64,000 nt of DNA from Candidatus Thorarchaeota archaeon. GTDB taxonomy: Archaea > Asgardarchaeota > Thorarchaeia > Thorarchaeales > Thorarchaeaceae. Numbering within the stretch: position 1 is the first letter of the stretch; every line of letters begins with the position of its first letter. The stretch lies in assembly GCA_011364985.1 (NCBI GenBank), contig RDOC01000003.1, forward strand, positions 158,061 to 222,060. Reading direction: 5' to 3'. The notes under the pieces are model-generated. The model did not search any database, was not told the origin of the DNA, and worked only from the letters and a program-made list of their open reading frames with translations. Below are positions 8,843-17,669 of this stretch, piece after piece. A program made the position numbers and the translations under genes.

Positions 8843-9208
8843 CTAAAGCAACATGAGGTTCTCAAGGGCAGAGGGAGGGAGAGTAAAGGCGTAGAACAGC
8901 GTCCAGAGAACAACCCAAAGGAGAAGGTAAGTTGGGAGGGAGTTTGTGATGAGTTTCTGGCGACCGCCAATTTCCTCTGGGTCAATCTCCATAATATAGA
9001 CGACCACAAACAAGCTCAAAACGTAGGTCAGAAGTCCAAAGATCAGTCCTCTGCTACCGGCAAAAAGAGGGCCATAGAGCCCGCAGATGACCGCACTTAT
9101 AATGGCGAAGAGTATCTTGACGTAGGTCTGCTGGTCTATGGGCTTGTCGTCCCATCGTCCAAAGATCTTCTTGAATAGGCTTCGAATGGGGTTAATTACT
9201 GAAGACAT
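8843..9208 (-). CDS. Small three-span membrane protein, EMC6/Rab5if-like (tentative)
   Basis: The 121-aa product has a positively charged N-terminus (to about residue 17) and three predicted membrane spans at about 30-50, 53-73 and 90-110. A short acidic loop, MEIDPEEIGGRQKL, lies between spans 2 and 3. This layout, the acidic DPEE-containing loop and the TYLLLWVVLWTL third span resemble archaeal relatives of EMC6/Rab5-interacting protein, a component of the eukaryotic ER membrane protein complex involved in membrane insertion. I make this call by eye. It converges on the prepilin peptidase gene, with 13 bases between the two stops, and is divergent from rqcH. Confidence 0.45.
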   Translation of the reverse strand: MSSVINPIRSLFKKIFGRWDDKPIDQQTYVKILFAIISAVICGLYGPLFAGSRGLIFGLLTYVLSLFVVVYIMEIDPEEIGGRQKLITNSLPTYLLLWVVLWTLFYAFTLPPSALENLMLL

Positions 9209-9283
9209 TTCTCGACACCTGCTGGGTCTTGCTCTCGGTCAATCATACAGGTTATAAAACGCTCGGTCGGAAGTAAAACTATC

Positions 9284-11305
9284 ATGAAGCAAACAATGAG
9301 CAATATTGACCTACATCTGGCCACGCCGGAGCTTCAGCAGGCTGCAGAAGGATCTTTTATCAAGAATGTATACCAATATGGGGACATATTCATCTTGAAG
9401 CTCTATCAGCCATCAGGAGGCACAAGTCAGCTACTCATTCAGCCAGGGCAGCGTATACATTTGACGGAGTACCGTCGGTCTGCTCCAAGGGTGCCACCAA
9501 AGTTTTGTACGGTACTCCGAAAATACCTTCGTGATAGAAAGGTCGTTTCAATACAACAGTATGACTTGGACCGCATTGTAATCATCGAAATAGGTGACGA
9601 AGATAGTAGGTATAAGATTGTGGCTGAACTCTTTGGCAACGGGAATCTTCTTCTGCTGGACCCTGATGATTCAATCTTTATCGCTATGCGTTATCGTAAG
9701 ATGAAGGACAGGGACATTGTACCAAAGGCAACCTATGTTTTTCCACCTCCAAGGGGTGTTGACATATTCAGTCTGGAACCGAACTCGCTTCAGGACATAA
9801 TAGCGGACTCGATAGCAAGTCTGTTACGCACTCTAGCGAGCAGGCTAAATCTTGACTCGTTATCGTGTGAGGAGATATGTGCCTTGGCAGGTCTGGAACC
9901 CCAAAAAAAAGTGCCAGAGCTTACATCTCAGGAATCGAAGGACTTGCAGGAAGGACTGGACATTTTCGCTAAGAAACTCAAGAACGGAGTTACAGAGCCC
10001 TGCATAGTTCAGGATGAGGATATTGAGGATGAAGAAGAACCTCAGCCAGTAGCTTTTCTTCCATTTGAGTTTGAAATGTATAATGGACGCATTCTGCAGA
10101 CTTTTGATACCTTTAGCAAGGCGATTGATTCGTTTTTCGGAGTATCTGACGCAGAACTAGCGGATGAAGAAGCAAAAGATGCGTTTGCAAATGAGAGAAA
10201 GCGACTTCAGATTATAGTGGACAAACAATCCGAGAGCATTTCAAGGTTGGAAACTAAGGCAAGAGAACTAAGAACTGCAGGAGAAGCAATCTATTCCCAC
10301 TTCCAGATTGTGCAAGAAATCCTGAATACGATTTCAGAGGCCCGTACTGGCGGTCTTTCTTGGGGAGAGATTATGACTAGGATAGAGGATGGAAAGAAGA
10401 AGGGGATTTCATCAGCTGTTGCGATCAAGCGAGTTATTCCATCCCAAGGTAAGATTGAGGTTGATCTCTCAGGCGCAGAAGTTGTCCTCGATATTCGCAG
10501 AAGTCCCCAGGACAACGCAGCAGCTGCCTATGATCAAGCAAAGAAATCCGAAGCAAAGGCAAAAGGAGCACTAAAGCAAATCGAACGAACTAGATCGAAG
10601 TTGGAGGAGCTAGCAGTATCATCAGTCGAGGTTGATAAAATAGCTCCGACAGCAGCAAAAATGAGAAAGAAACTCTGGTATGAAAAATACAGATGGTTTC
10701 TGTCCTCGGAAGAACATCTTGTCATTGGCGGCCGCGACGCAAAGACCAATGAGAGGCTGGCAAAGCGCCAGATGGAACCAAATGATGTCTTTCTCCATGC
10801 CGCACTACACGGCGCCCCATATGTCATAATCAAAGTTCCGGACAAAGCTCCTGGAGAACAGACTCTGAGAGAAGCTGCGCAGTTTGCGGTCACATTTTCA
10901 CGAGCATGGCAAGATGAATTGACCAATGGCGATGCATACTGGGTTGATCCGGACCAAGTGAGTTTCACTCCACCTTCTGGCGAGTATCTGCCAGCTGGAG
11001 CTGTCATGATTTATGGTTCGAAGAACTACATTCGCAATGTGCCCATATCTCTGGCAGTTGGAGTAATGCTTGAGGAGGAGTATGCCATTCCATTCTCAGG
11101 GCCTCACTCTGCGGTATCAGCGCATACGGATTACTATTTGGAAATAGCTCCTGGAAACACGAAGAAAGGACAGCTTGTAAAAGGCATTGTAAGTCGCTTG
11201 CGAAAGATGGTTCCTGAGGGAGAGGCGCATCTAATTGATGAAATACCACAGGAAGAAGTCATGCGAGTGTTGCCTACTGGTAATGGAAGAATACTCACTG
11301 AGTAG
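9284..11305 (+). CDS. rqcH: RqcH/Rqc2/NEMF homologue, ribosome quality control
   Basis: The 673-aa protein has the full archaeal NFACT order. An NFACT-N domain (about 1-200) includes DLDRIVIIEIG, whose Asp-Arg pair is the conserved tRNA-site pair of Rqc2. A helix-hairpin region and a long coiled-coil arm (about 290-360 and 410-460) follow. The NFACT-R domain comes from about 465 (YEKYRWFLSSEEHLVIGGRD...NDVFLHAALHGAPYVIIK). The family binds split 60S/50S subunits carrying stalled nascent chains and, in bacteria and eukaryotes, recruits tRNA to add C-terminal tails. It acts alone here, with no obvious partner nearby. ATG 9284 is taken as start; a second in-frame ATG (9296) is possible. Confidence 0.9.
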   Translation: MKQTMSNIDLHLATPELQQAAEGSFIKNVYQYGDIFILKLYQPSGGTSQLLIQPGQRIHLTEYRRSAPRVPPKFCTVLRKYLRDRKVVSIQQYDLDRIVIIEIGDEDSRYKIVAELFGNGNLLLLDPDDSIFIAMRYRKMKDRDIVPKATYVFPPPRGVDIFSLEPNSLQDIIADSIASLLRTLASRLNLDSLSCEEICALAGLEPQKKVPELTSQESKDLQEGLDIFAKKLKNGVTEPCIVQDEDIEDEEEPQPVAFLPFEFEMYNGRILQTFDTFSKAIDSFFGVSDAELADEEAKDAFANERKRLQIIVDKQSESISRLETKARELRTAGEAIYSHFQIVQEILNTISEARTGGLSWGEIMTRIEDGKKKGISSAVAIKRVIPSQGKIEVDLSGAEVVLDIRRSPQDNAAAAYDQAKKSEAKAKGALKQIERTRSKLEELAVSSVEVDKIAPTAAKMRKKLWYEKYRWFLSSEEHLVIGGRDAKTNERLAKRQMEPNDVFLHAALHGAPYVIIKVPDKAPGEQTLREAAQFAVTFSRAWQDELTNGDAYWVDPDQVSFTPPSGEYLPAGAVMIYGSKNYIRNVPISLAVGVMLEEEYAIPFSGPHSAVSAHTDYYLEIAPGNTKKGQLVKGIVSRLRKMVPEGEAHLIDEIPQEEVMRVLPTGNGRILTE

Positions 11306-11471
11306 GAAAGTGCTCCGTCTAGCCCTAAAAACATGAATCAAACCTTATAATGGCAAGGATTGATACTGCGACAATGTTTAAATTCCAAAGGTCTGTGATT
11401 GGCAAGTCTGCACCTTTAAGGAAACATCCTAAGGAGCAGAATCAGCTTTCTAAGAGGCTGAGGTAATATCT

Positions 11472-12044
11472 ATGTCTGAACCCTCGCATTCCATGTCTGT
11501 GAGAGAAATAATGGCGGTCAATGTTGTAACCGTACCGCCTGATGCAACAGTCAGAGAAGTTGCTATCTCAATGGCAAAGATGGACATTGGCTCCTTAATC
11601 ATAATAGACAAAGATCGTCCTGTGGGAATCATCACAGAAGCAGATATCGTAACCAGAGTAGTTGCTCATGATAAGGATCCGTCAACAACAAAGGTCGTTG
11701 ATGTAATGTCTGCACCATTAATACACATCACACCAGATACCGCTCTGACAGAAGCGATGCGTGTCATGGCCAAGAGCAACATAAGGCGAGTTGCAGTGCT
11801 AAAAAACAACTCTCTTGCCGGGATTATAACTTCGAGAGATATCTTGCGCTGGTCTCCTGAGCTTATTGATGTGTTGGTTGAGTCACTTCGTCTTCGCAAT
11901 GATCAGGCAGCAAGTGAAGATGAGGAAGAGGATGAAGATGAGCTAGTGGCCTATGGCGGCATATGTGATAGCTGTGGCGAATACTCTGTGGAGCTGACCT
12001 TACAGGATGGCAGGTATCTCTGTGATGAATGCCGGGGAGAATAG
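11472..12044 (+). CDS. Two-CBS-domain protein with C-terminal zinc ribbon
   Basis: The 190-aa product carries a CBS pair (about 10-135; VREIMAVNVVTVPPDATVREV and DVMSAPLIHITPDTALTEA). An acidic linker (EDEEEDEDE) and a zinc ribbon CDSCGEY...CDEC at the end follow. CBS pairs bind adenosyl nucleotides such as ATP, AMP or SAM and act as energy or metabolite sensors; the ribbon suggests binding to nucleic acid or protein. GAGGT lies 7 bases before ATG 11472. It is the first gene of a same-strand run that continues with another CBS protein and pyrC. The target is unknown. Confidence 0.82.
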   Translation: MSEPSHSMSVREIMAVNVVTVPPDATVREVAISMAKMDIGSLIIIDKDRPVGIITEADIVTRVVAHDKDPSTTKVVDVMSAPLIHITPDTALTEAMRVMAKSNIRRVAVLKNNSLAGIITSRDILRWSPELIDVLVESLRLRNDQAASEDEEEDEDELVAYGGICDSCGEYSVELTLQDGRYLCDECRGE

Positions 12045-12100
12045 GCTAGAGAATTCATTGCAGCAAGACCAGAATGGTCGTTAGAAGGAGGTACAAAGAA

Positions 12101-12919
12101 ATGGAAGTTAGTCAGATTATGAGTGAACCTGTCACAATCGACAAGGATCAAAGGTTATCATATGCACTTGAGCTTCTAGATAAGAAACGTGTAGATAGAT
12201 TGATTGTGGCTGACGATGGAGCTGTGAGAGGAATTCTAACCTACGCAGACATAGCAGACAGACTAGGTGTCAGTAAAGTTGTTGCAGTATCAGTCGTAAG
12301 ATTGCATATTTCAAGTGCAATGACTGATACGGTGATCACCGTATCTCCAAAGGATGATGTAACCGAAGTTGCCCAGCTCATGATTGAACGTGGAATGAGT
12401 GGTTGCCCAGTTGTGGATGAGAAGGATAAGCTGGTCGGAGTAATATCAAAGAAGGAACTCTCAGCGCTTGTCGAGAAATTCGAGGATGTGAAAGTCGAGG
12501 ATCTGATGACAAAAGAGAATCTTCTCGTTGTCAATCCAGTTGAGCGGCTAGTCAAGGCACGTCTCGAAATGCTTGATAGGGGTTATTCAGGTCTCCCTGT
12601 GGTTGATGGTAGCAGAGTTCTAGGTCTTCTAACTGAACGCGCCGTAGCTGAGGCAATGGCACGTTTTAGCACTGAAGTGCCTGACAAGTATCGTAGAAAT
12701 CAGGTTAGGCAAATCCGGGTTGTAGATGCCATGATTCAGCAGCCCCCGATGGTTGGACCCGATGATTCCGTTTCGGAGGCAATCAAAAAAATGGCTGATG
12801 CTAATCTGAACACACTTCCAGTCGTTGCAAAGGGTAACAAGTTAGTTGGGATTATTAGCACCACTGACTTCACAAGATTCGTTGCCAACAAATTCAAGAT
12901 ACCCGAGAAAGGTGAGTAG
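12101..12919 (+). CDS. Four-CBS-domain protein
   Basis: The 272-aa protein consists of four CBS motifs in two Bateman modules (SQIMSEPVTIDKDQRLSYA; SSAMTDTVITVSPKDDVTE; EDLMTKENLLVVNPVERLV; VDAMIQQPPMVGPDDSVSE), with no other domain. I choose ATG 12101 over the in-frame ATG 12074 because GAAGGAGGT (12084-12092) is 8 bases before it and the CBS fold begins there. Such proteins sense adenine nucleotides in the cytoplasm and regulate a separate partner. It follows the zinc-ribbon CBS gene by about 55 bases and precedes pyrC, so a link with nucleotide state is plausible but inferred. Confidence 0.85.
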   Translation: MEVSQIMSEPVTIDKDQRLSYALELLDKKRVDRLIVADDGAVRGILTYADIADRLGVSKVVAVSVVRLHISSAMTDTVITVSPKDDVTEVAQLMIERGMSGCPVVDEKDKLVGVISKKELSALVEKFEDVKVEDLMTKENLLVVNPVERLVKARLEMLDRGYSGLPVVDGSRVLGLLTERAVAEAMARFSTEVPDKYRRNQVRQIRVVDAMIQQPPMVGPDDSVSEAIKKMADANLNTLPVVAKGNKLVGIISTTDFTRFVANKFKIPEKGE

Positions 12920-12964
12920 GCATGGGTCGGCAGAATCATATCCTACCGAGTCTACTAATTAGAT

Positions 12965-14281
12965 ATGCCCGCGGATCTTCTTCTAAGAAACGGCATATCA
13001 GTAGTTGCTGGGAAGGAAGCCATCCGCTCAATAGCAATAGAAGCAGGAAAAATACAGCAGATATGTTCCCCTGCGGACGAACCAACTGCAAGGGAAGTAA
13101 TTGATTGCTCGGGAATGTATGTTCTCCCAGGTGCGATTGATATTCACGTTCATCTTCGAGACCTAGGTCAGTCTGAAAAGGAAACTTTTGCCACAGGGAC
13201 GATGGCAGCAGCTGCAGGGGGTATTACTACTGTTGTGGATATGCCCAATTCCATTCCGCCAACTCTGACATCCTTCGATCTCGAGGGGAAAATCGAGTGC
13301 GCACTCATAGACAAATTCGTGAATGTTGGATTCTATGCAGGTATTCCCAAGAATATCGTGGAATTTGATGAGAAAATGATTCCCAATCTATTGGGGCTTA
13401 AGGTGTATCCACACGCTCCGCTTGAGAAAGAGACGAAATACACAAAGGATCATATTCGTGATTGTATGAAATTAGCTGCCAAACACAAGATTCCCCTTCT
13501 ATTTCATCCAGACGCTGCTGCATCTGAGAAAAGAGTATCAGAAAAAGAAGAATTTCTGGAGCTTCATAGTTGCCGGAGCGAAGTAAGATCTTTGAAGAGG
13601 TTTCTCTCTGCAAAAGTGGAGGTCGAGGGAAAGCTACACGTTTGCCACGTGAGTTGCGCAGCGACTGCAGAAATAATTGCTGAGAATAGAGCTGAAGACA
13701 CCTTGACTGCAGAAGTTACGCCGCATCATCTCTTCCTCAGCGATAATGATTTCAGTCATGAGAATGGAACAGCCAAGATGTTGCCACCATTGAGAGGAGT
13801 AGATGATACAAGAGCACTTCAAAACGCACTAACACAAACATGTGCGATTGATTGCATCGTGTCAGATCATGCTCCACACGAGGAACATCGAAAGAAAGCA
13901 CCATTCCTCAAAGCAGCTTCGGGAATCCCAGGTCTCGAAACAACAATTCCTATTATGTTAACGGAGGTCTTCGAGGGAAGAATGAATTGGGTAGACTATC
14001 TTAGATTATGTTGTTCAGGACCTGCAAGAATTCTGGGAATACGTGGGAAAGGTATTATTGCTGAAGGTTATGATGCCGACATTACTGCTGTTATCAAGGA
14101 AGATTCGGTAATTCGTGGTGCTGACTTTCATTCCAAAGCAAAGATTACCCCTTTCGAAGGACGAAAAATCTTTGCGAAGCCAGTAATCACAGTTGTTGGT
14201 GGCGAAATTGTCTATAGCCATGGAGAGTTTCTTGTAGATCCGGGAGTCGCTGGGAATGCACCTGTTCGTAAGGGATGGTGA
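12965..14281 (+). CDS. pyrC: Dihydroorotase
   Basis: The 438-aa amidohydrolase shows DIHVHLRDLGQSEKE (metal-binding HxH and carbamoyl-aspartate-binding residues) and GGITTVVDMPNS. Also present are GLKVYPHAP (candidate carboxylated lysine), LFHPDA, HVSCA, VTPHHLFLS and SDHAPHEEHRK with the catalytic aspartate. It catalyses reversible cyclisation of carbamoyl-aspartate to dihydroorotate in pyrimidine synthesis. Length is normal for class I. It follows the two CBS-protein genes on the same strand. Allantoinase and hydantoinase are relatives, but the HxHLRD motif and DMPNS favour dihydroorotase. Confidence 0.85.
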   Translation: MPADLLLRNGISVVAGKEAIRSIAIEAGKIQQICSPADEPTAREVIDCSGMYVLPGAIDIHVHLRDLGQSEKETFATGTMAAAAGGITTVVDMPNSIPPTLTSFDLEGKIECALIDKFVNVGFYAGIPKNIVEFDEKMIPNLLGLKVYPHAPLEKETKYTKDHIRDCMKLAAKHKIPLLFHPDAAASEKRVSEKEEFLELHSCRSEVRSLKRFLSAKVEVEGKLHVCHVSCAATAEIIAENRAEDTLTAEVTPHHLFLSDNDFSHENGTAKMLPPLRGVDDTRALQNALTQTCAIDCIVSDHAPHEEHRKKAPFLKAASGIPGLETTIPIMLTEVFEGRMNWVDYLRLCCSGPARILGIRGKGIIAEGYDADITAVIKEDSVIRGADFHSKAKITPFEGRKIFAKPVITVVGGEIVYSHGEFLVDPGVAGNAPVRKGW

Positions 14282-14333
14282 AGACAAAAAGCATAATCGC
14301 AATCAATGATTTGAGAAAGAGGGGTGGTTAAGA

Positions 14334-14963
14334 TTGGTACATGCATATTCTGATGATGAAGGTACGCTCCTTGTGAGACTTGCAAGAAAGACTGTTGATA
14401 GGTACGTTACAAGAAGAGAGAGACCAGCTATCCCGGAGAACATTCCGGCGAAACTCCGGGAGAAGTCTGGTGTCTTTGTGACGCTGAATAAGACTGGGAG
14501 AAGCATCTCCAGACTGAGAGGCTGCATAGGCAGACCGTATCCTAGCCAACCTCTTGTAGAAGCAACAATAGACTCCGCCGTAGACTCAGCCACAAACGAC
14601 TCCAGATTTCCACCAGTGACCGTTGGAGAATTAGATGCAATAGTCGTGGAGTTGAGTGTTCTTACGCCCCCAATGCCAATCAAGTATGACAACCCCGACG
14701 AACTCCTTCGAATGGTTGAGGTTGGAAAAGATGGCCTAATTGCAAGCCAAGGAATGTGGCGCGGCCTTCTTTTGCCACAGGTTCCTGTCGAGTATGGGTG
14801 GGATGCTAAGACATTCCTTGAGCATACCTGTATGAAGGCCGGACTGCCTTCCAATCAGTGGAGAGAGCAAGGAATAGAGTTCATGTCCTTTCAGGCAGAG
14901 ATCTTTGGTGAAACGGCACCTCGTGGGCCCATAGTCAGAAACCCAAGAAACGAGCGATGCTGA
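14334..14963 (+). CDS. AMMECR1 domain protein
   Basis: The 209-aa product matches the AMMECR1 family throughout: GVFVTLNKTGRSISRLRGCIGR near residue 50 (the LRGCIG signature), VDSATNDSRFPPVT, VELSVLTPP and GLIASQGMWRGLLLPQVPVEYGWD. The structure of archaeal members is known, but their biochemical role is not settled; the position beside redox or MEMO genes in other archaea has suggested an enzymatic role. The start is TTG 14334, with GAGGGGTGG about 8 bases before it. It lies between pyrC and nadC on the same strand, with gaps of 52 and 15 bases. Confidence 0.85.
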   Translation: MVHAYSDDEGTLLVRLARKTVDRYVTRRERPAIPENIPAKLREKSGVFVTLNKTGRSISRLRGCIGRPYPSQPLVEATIDSAVDSATNDSRFPPVTVGELDAIVVELSVLTPPMPIKYDNPDELLRMVEVGKDGLIASQGMWRGLLLPQVPVEYGWDAKTFLEHTCMKAGLPSNQWREQGIEFMSFQAEIFGETAPRGPIVRNPRNERC

Positions 14964-14978
14964 TGGAGGCAACTAAGA

Positions 14979-15836
14979 ATGGAACGACTTCCCTTTGATG
15001 TAATTGAAGACCTGAAGAGATTCCTAAGAGAAGATATTCGGTCTGGAGACTTGACTTCCAATATCACAATACCTGTCGACGCCAAGGGCAAGGCTACTAT
15101 ATATGCGAAGAGCAAAGCAGTACTTGCTGGTATGGAAGAAGTGATTGCAATTGCTGAGCTAACAGGGCTTCAACACGACCTACATGTCTTTGAAGGCAAC
15201 TGGGTAAATCCCGGGGAAGGTGTGCTCACACTTACAGGGCAAGCAAGGATACTCTTGGCTATTGAACGTGTTTCTTTGAACATTGTTCAGCGGATGAGTG
15301 GCATTGCAACCAAGACCTACAACATAGTTCATGAAGCCAAAAAGATGAATCCAAAGGTGAGAGTGGCTGCAACAAGAAAGACCACCCCAGGATTCAGATA
15401 TTTTGACAAACGAGCTGTGAAAATAGGCGGAGGCGATACACATCGCTATGCCCTTGATGATATGGTGTTGATCAAGAACAACCACATCTCTGTTGTGGGG
15501 AGTGTCGGAGAAGCAGTCAGACTTGCTCGAAGAGAGGTGTCATTCAGCAAGAAGATCTCATGCGAGGTTCGTACTCTTCAGGAGGCATTGGAAGCAATCA
15601 AGGCAGGAGCAGATATTGTGTTGTTAGATAATTTCAGCCCACAAGATGTTGCAGGTGTTCACAAGATACTTACTGAAAAAGGCTTACGCAATAAGATCAT
15701 CCTAGAAGCTTCTGGTGGAATTGATCAAGATAATATCAAGGCTTATGCCGAGAGCGGATGCGATGTGCTTTCCTCAGGTGCTTTAACCCATTCCTATGAA
15801 TCCTCAGATTTCAATATGCTATTGACCATCGAATAG
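14979..15836 (+). CDS. nadC: Nicotinate-nucleotide pyrophosphorylase (quinolinate PRTase)
   Basis: The 285-aa enzyme converts quinolinate and PRPP to nicotinate mononucleotide with loss of CO2, in de novo NAD synthesis. Evidence includes EDIRSGDLTS at the start, IERVSLNIVQRMSGIAT, AATRKTTPGFR (quinolinate-binding basic residues), GGGDTHRYALDDMVLIKNNH and the barrel-end motifs LLDNFSP and EASGGID. Length is normal. It is the last gene of the pyrC-AMMECR1-nadC series and precedes a tRNA-Glu gene of opposite strand. The window also encodes NadM (42.4 kb), the next enzyme for NAD. Confidence 0.9.
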   Translation: MERLPFDVIEDLKRFLREDIRSGDLTSNITIPVDAKGKATIYAKSKAVLAGMEEVIAIAELTGLQHDLHVFEGNWVNPGEGVLTLTGQARILLAIERVSLNIVQRMSGIATKTYNIVHEAKKMNPKVRVAATRKTTPGFRYFDKRAVKIGGGDTHRYALDDMVLIKNNHISVVGSVGEAVRLARREVSFSKKISCEVRTLQEALEAIKAGADIVLLDNFSPQDVAGVHKILTEKGLRNKIILEASGGIDQDNIKAYAESGCDVLSSGALTHSYESSDFNMLLTIE

Positions 15837-15850
15837 AAGAGCATGGAAAA

Positions 15851-15928
15851 TGGTGCTCCGGCCGGGATTCGAACCCGGGTCTGCGAATCGAAAGTCCGCG
15901 ATGCTTGGCCGGACTACACTACCGGAGC
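15851..15928 (-). tRNA. tRNA-Glu (anticodon TTC), CCA encoded
   Basis: Read on the minus strand from 15928. The acceptor GCTCCGG pairs with CCGGAGC, discriminator A at 15854, and CCA is encoded at 15853-15851. The anticodon stem is GCGGA/TTCGC with loop CTTTCGA, giving anticodon TTC. The T-arm is ACCCGGGTTCGAATCCCGG-like and complete. There is no intron. A tRNA-class promoter lies 31 bases upstream. Confidence 0.95.
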
Positions 15929-15953
15929 TGTGGGGCATTGCACGGCCTCATTT

Positions 15954-15964
15954 CGTTATTAACG
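15954..15964 (-). promoter_or_regulatory. TATA-type promoter of tRNA-Glu
   Basis: CGTTAATAACG on the minus strand, centred about 31 bases before the tRNA 5' end. It matches the element seen at the other three tRNA-type genes in this window (GTTAATA or CTTAATA core). Confidence 0.6.
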
Positions 15965-15982
15965 TTGTGCAACTACAACTGA

Positions 15983-16417
15983 TTATACACGCCAAGATTC
16001 GACCGGCCCAACTTGCTCTGAGGATTTCTGCTTCGGCTCTGAACGTAATTCTGTTGATAGTCGCTTAATACGGCTTGCAGGACGAATAATGGCCCTTGGA
16101 CTCCCTTCCTGATGCACTGCAATAGGCTCTGTTATTGATTGCATAAGAAAAGATATGAGGTCTGCGCTTGTTGGAACACCGCATATCATATTGCCCTTAG
16201 ATACTAGAGTTGGAACCATCATTATTCCATAGATTTCTGCAATACTTTGATAGCGGTCAATATTCACTTCATAGATCAGAGTAGACTCACTCAGTTCATG
16301 ACTTGCATTTTCAAGCATCTCTTTGACAATATCACACCATGCACATTGATTAGATGTGAAGAAGAGAATCACTAGAAGCCCGCCAAGACGATTTTCTCGT
16401 AGTCCTTTTTGAGTCAT
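15983..16417 (-). CDS. Thioredoxin-fold protein with CAWC motif
   Basis: The 144-aa product has a thioredoxin-like domain in its first 95 residues. It has LLVILFFTSNQCAWCDIVKEML with a redox-active CxxC (CAWC), then a strand YEVNIDRYQ and IYGIMMVPTLVSKG with the cis-proline site. A basic, low-complexity tail of about 45 residues follows. It probably acts as a thiol-disulfide or glutaredoxin-like reductant in the cytoplasm; no signal peptide is evident. It lies alone between two tRNA genes. The C-terminal tail is not part of the usual fold. Confidence 0.7.
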   Translation of the reverse strand: MTQKGLRENRLGGLLVILFFTSNQCAWCDIVKEMLENASHELSESTLIYEVNIDRYQSIAEIYGIMMVPTLVSKGNMICGVPTSADLISFLMQSITEPIAVHQEGSPRAIIRPASRIKRLSTELRSEPKQKSSEQVGPVESWRV

Positions 16418-16463
16418 TTAAACTCGGAGAAACCGCTTTGAAGAATAAAAGCGACGATGAAGA

Positions 16464-16478
16464 AAGCTTAATATCGTA
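16464..16478 (+). promoter_or_regulatory. TATA-type promoter of the CAT tRNA
   Basis: AAGCTTAATATCGTA, centred 30 bases before the tRNA at 16500, similar in sequence and spacing to the promoters of tRNA-Glu and the two interrupted tRNA-like loci. Confidence 0.6.
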
Positions 16479-16499
16479 AAAGAAAAGGACTGGTCTGCG

Positions 16500-16576
16500 G
16501 GGCCCGTAGCTCAGCTTGGTAGAGCAGCAGGCTCATAACCTGTAGGTCGAGCGTTCGAATCGCCCCGGGCCCACCA
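16500..16576 (+). tRNA. tRNA with CAT anticodon (elongator Met or Ile2), CCA encoded
   Basis: Acceptor GGGCCCG pairs with CGGGCCC at 16566-16572, discriminator A and CCA follow to 16576. D-arm GCTC-AGCTTGGTA-GAGC; anticodon stem GCAGG/CCTGT with loop CTCATAA gives CAT. The anticodon stem lacks the GGG/CCC run of initiator tRNA, so it is elongator Met or the Ile2 tRNA whose C34 is modified to agmatidine. The G-rich acceptor with a TAGCTCAGC D-arm resembles archaeal Ile2 tRNAs, but I cannot decide. The T-stem GAGCG/CGCCC contains an A-C mismatch. Confidence 0.85.
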
Positions 16577-16734
16577 TCTTTGATTGCTTTTATGGCATCG
16601 ATTGAGTTTCCCTTTCTAAGCGGATAAGCAACGGATATTCTATGGTATATTACGAAAATTGGCTTAGAATGCGTGTTCAGAGAATAGTATAGTCCGACTT
16701 CTTTAATAAGACTAGAATCAACGTCCTCTATACT

Positions 16735-17511
16735 ATGCAGCTCTTCTCGGACCCAATTTCAGCAGGAATCATTGCAAGTCTTTTGGCTGGTGCAGCAACA
16801 GGAGTAGGTGCCATTCCTGTGCTACTTGGTGGAAACTACAGTCGAAGAACGCTTGATCTTATGCTTGGATTTGCAGCAGGAGTGATGTTGGCTGCATCTT
16901 CTTTCAGTTTACTTGTTCCTTCCCTAGAACTTGTTACAAACTGGATCGAGGTAATCACCATTGTGGGATTGAGCTTCTCACTCGGAGGGCTCTTTGTGCA
17001 CGTGGCCGATAGATACATTCCACATGAACACTTCAAGAAGGGGGAGGAAGGGCCATCTTCCAGTATGGCAAGGGTTTGGCTGCTGGTCTTAGCAATAACA
17101 ATACACAATTTCCCTGAAGGAATTGCTGTCGGAGTCGCTTTTGGAGGGAATGATTTCATAGCAGGAACATCAGTGGCGCTTGCAATAGGGCTACAGAATA
17201 TGCCGGAGGGGGTGGCTGTTGCCGCACCGCTTGTTCGAGAGGGCTACTCAAGAAAGTATGCTGCAGGTCTTGCACTAATTACAGGACTTGTGGAGCCTAT
17301 CGGAGGAATCTTTGGTGTCACAATCGCTCACTTTCTTCTTCCATTTGGTCTTGCATTCGCCGCTGGAGCAATGATCTTCGTTGTTGGAGAGGAGATGGTT
17401 CCTGAGAGCCATTCCGGTGAGAATGCTCGATTGGCGACTTGGGGATTAATGATAGGATTCGTAATCATGATGATTATGGACAATATCTTTGAGTTCCTTC
17501 TACTAGGGTGA
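16735..17511 (+). CDS. ZIP-family divalent metal transporter (ZupT-like)
   Basis: The 258-aa protein has about eight membrane segments. It carries the two ZIP metal-binding signatures: HNFPEGIAVGVAFGG in span 4 and LQNMPEGVAVAAP in span 5, with E in GEEMVPESH near the end. ZIP proteins bring zinc, iron or manganese into the cytoplasm across the cell membrane. A TATA-like element (CTTTAATAAG, about 16700) precedes it. It is a single-gene unit between the CAT tRNA and the minus-strand 374-aa membrane protein. Metal specificity cannot be read from sequence. Confidence 0.85.
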   Translation: MQLFSDPISAGIIASLLAGAATGVGAIPVLLGGNYSRRTLDLMLGFAAGVMLAASSFSLLVPSLELVTNWIEVITIVGLSFSLGGLFVHVADRYIPHEHFKKGEEGPSSSMARVWLLVLAITIHNFPEGIAVGVAFGGNDFIAGTSVALAIGLQNMPEGVAVAAPLVREGYSRKYAAGLALITGLVEPIGGIFGVTIAHFLLPFGLAFAAGAMIFVVGEEMVPESHSGENARLATWGLMIGFVIMMIMDNIFEFLLLG

Positions 17512-17669
17512 GAGCCCAATTTCGTCTGGCGAGACTTGTGCCATCTAGTCGATTGAAATAATATAGTAGCTAATATACTCTGATACCGAACTAAGACTTG
17601 AATCGAACTATTCTAGGAGGCAATCGAATGGTCAGGATCAAGTAGTACGAAACTAGCCCCATCCAGGAA

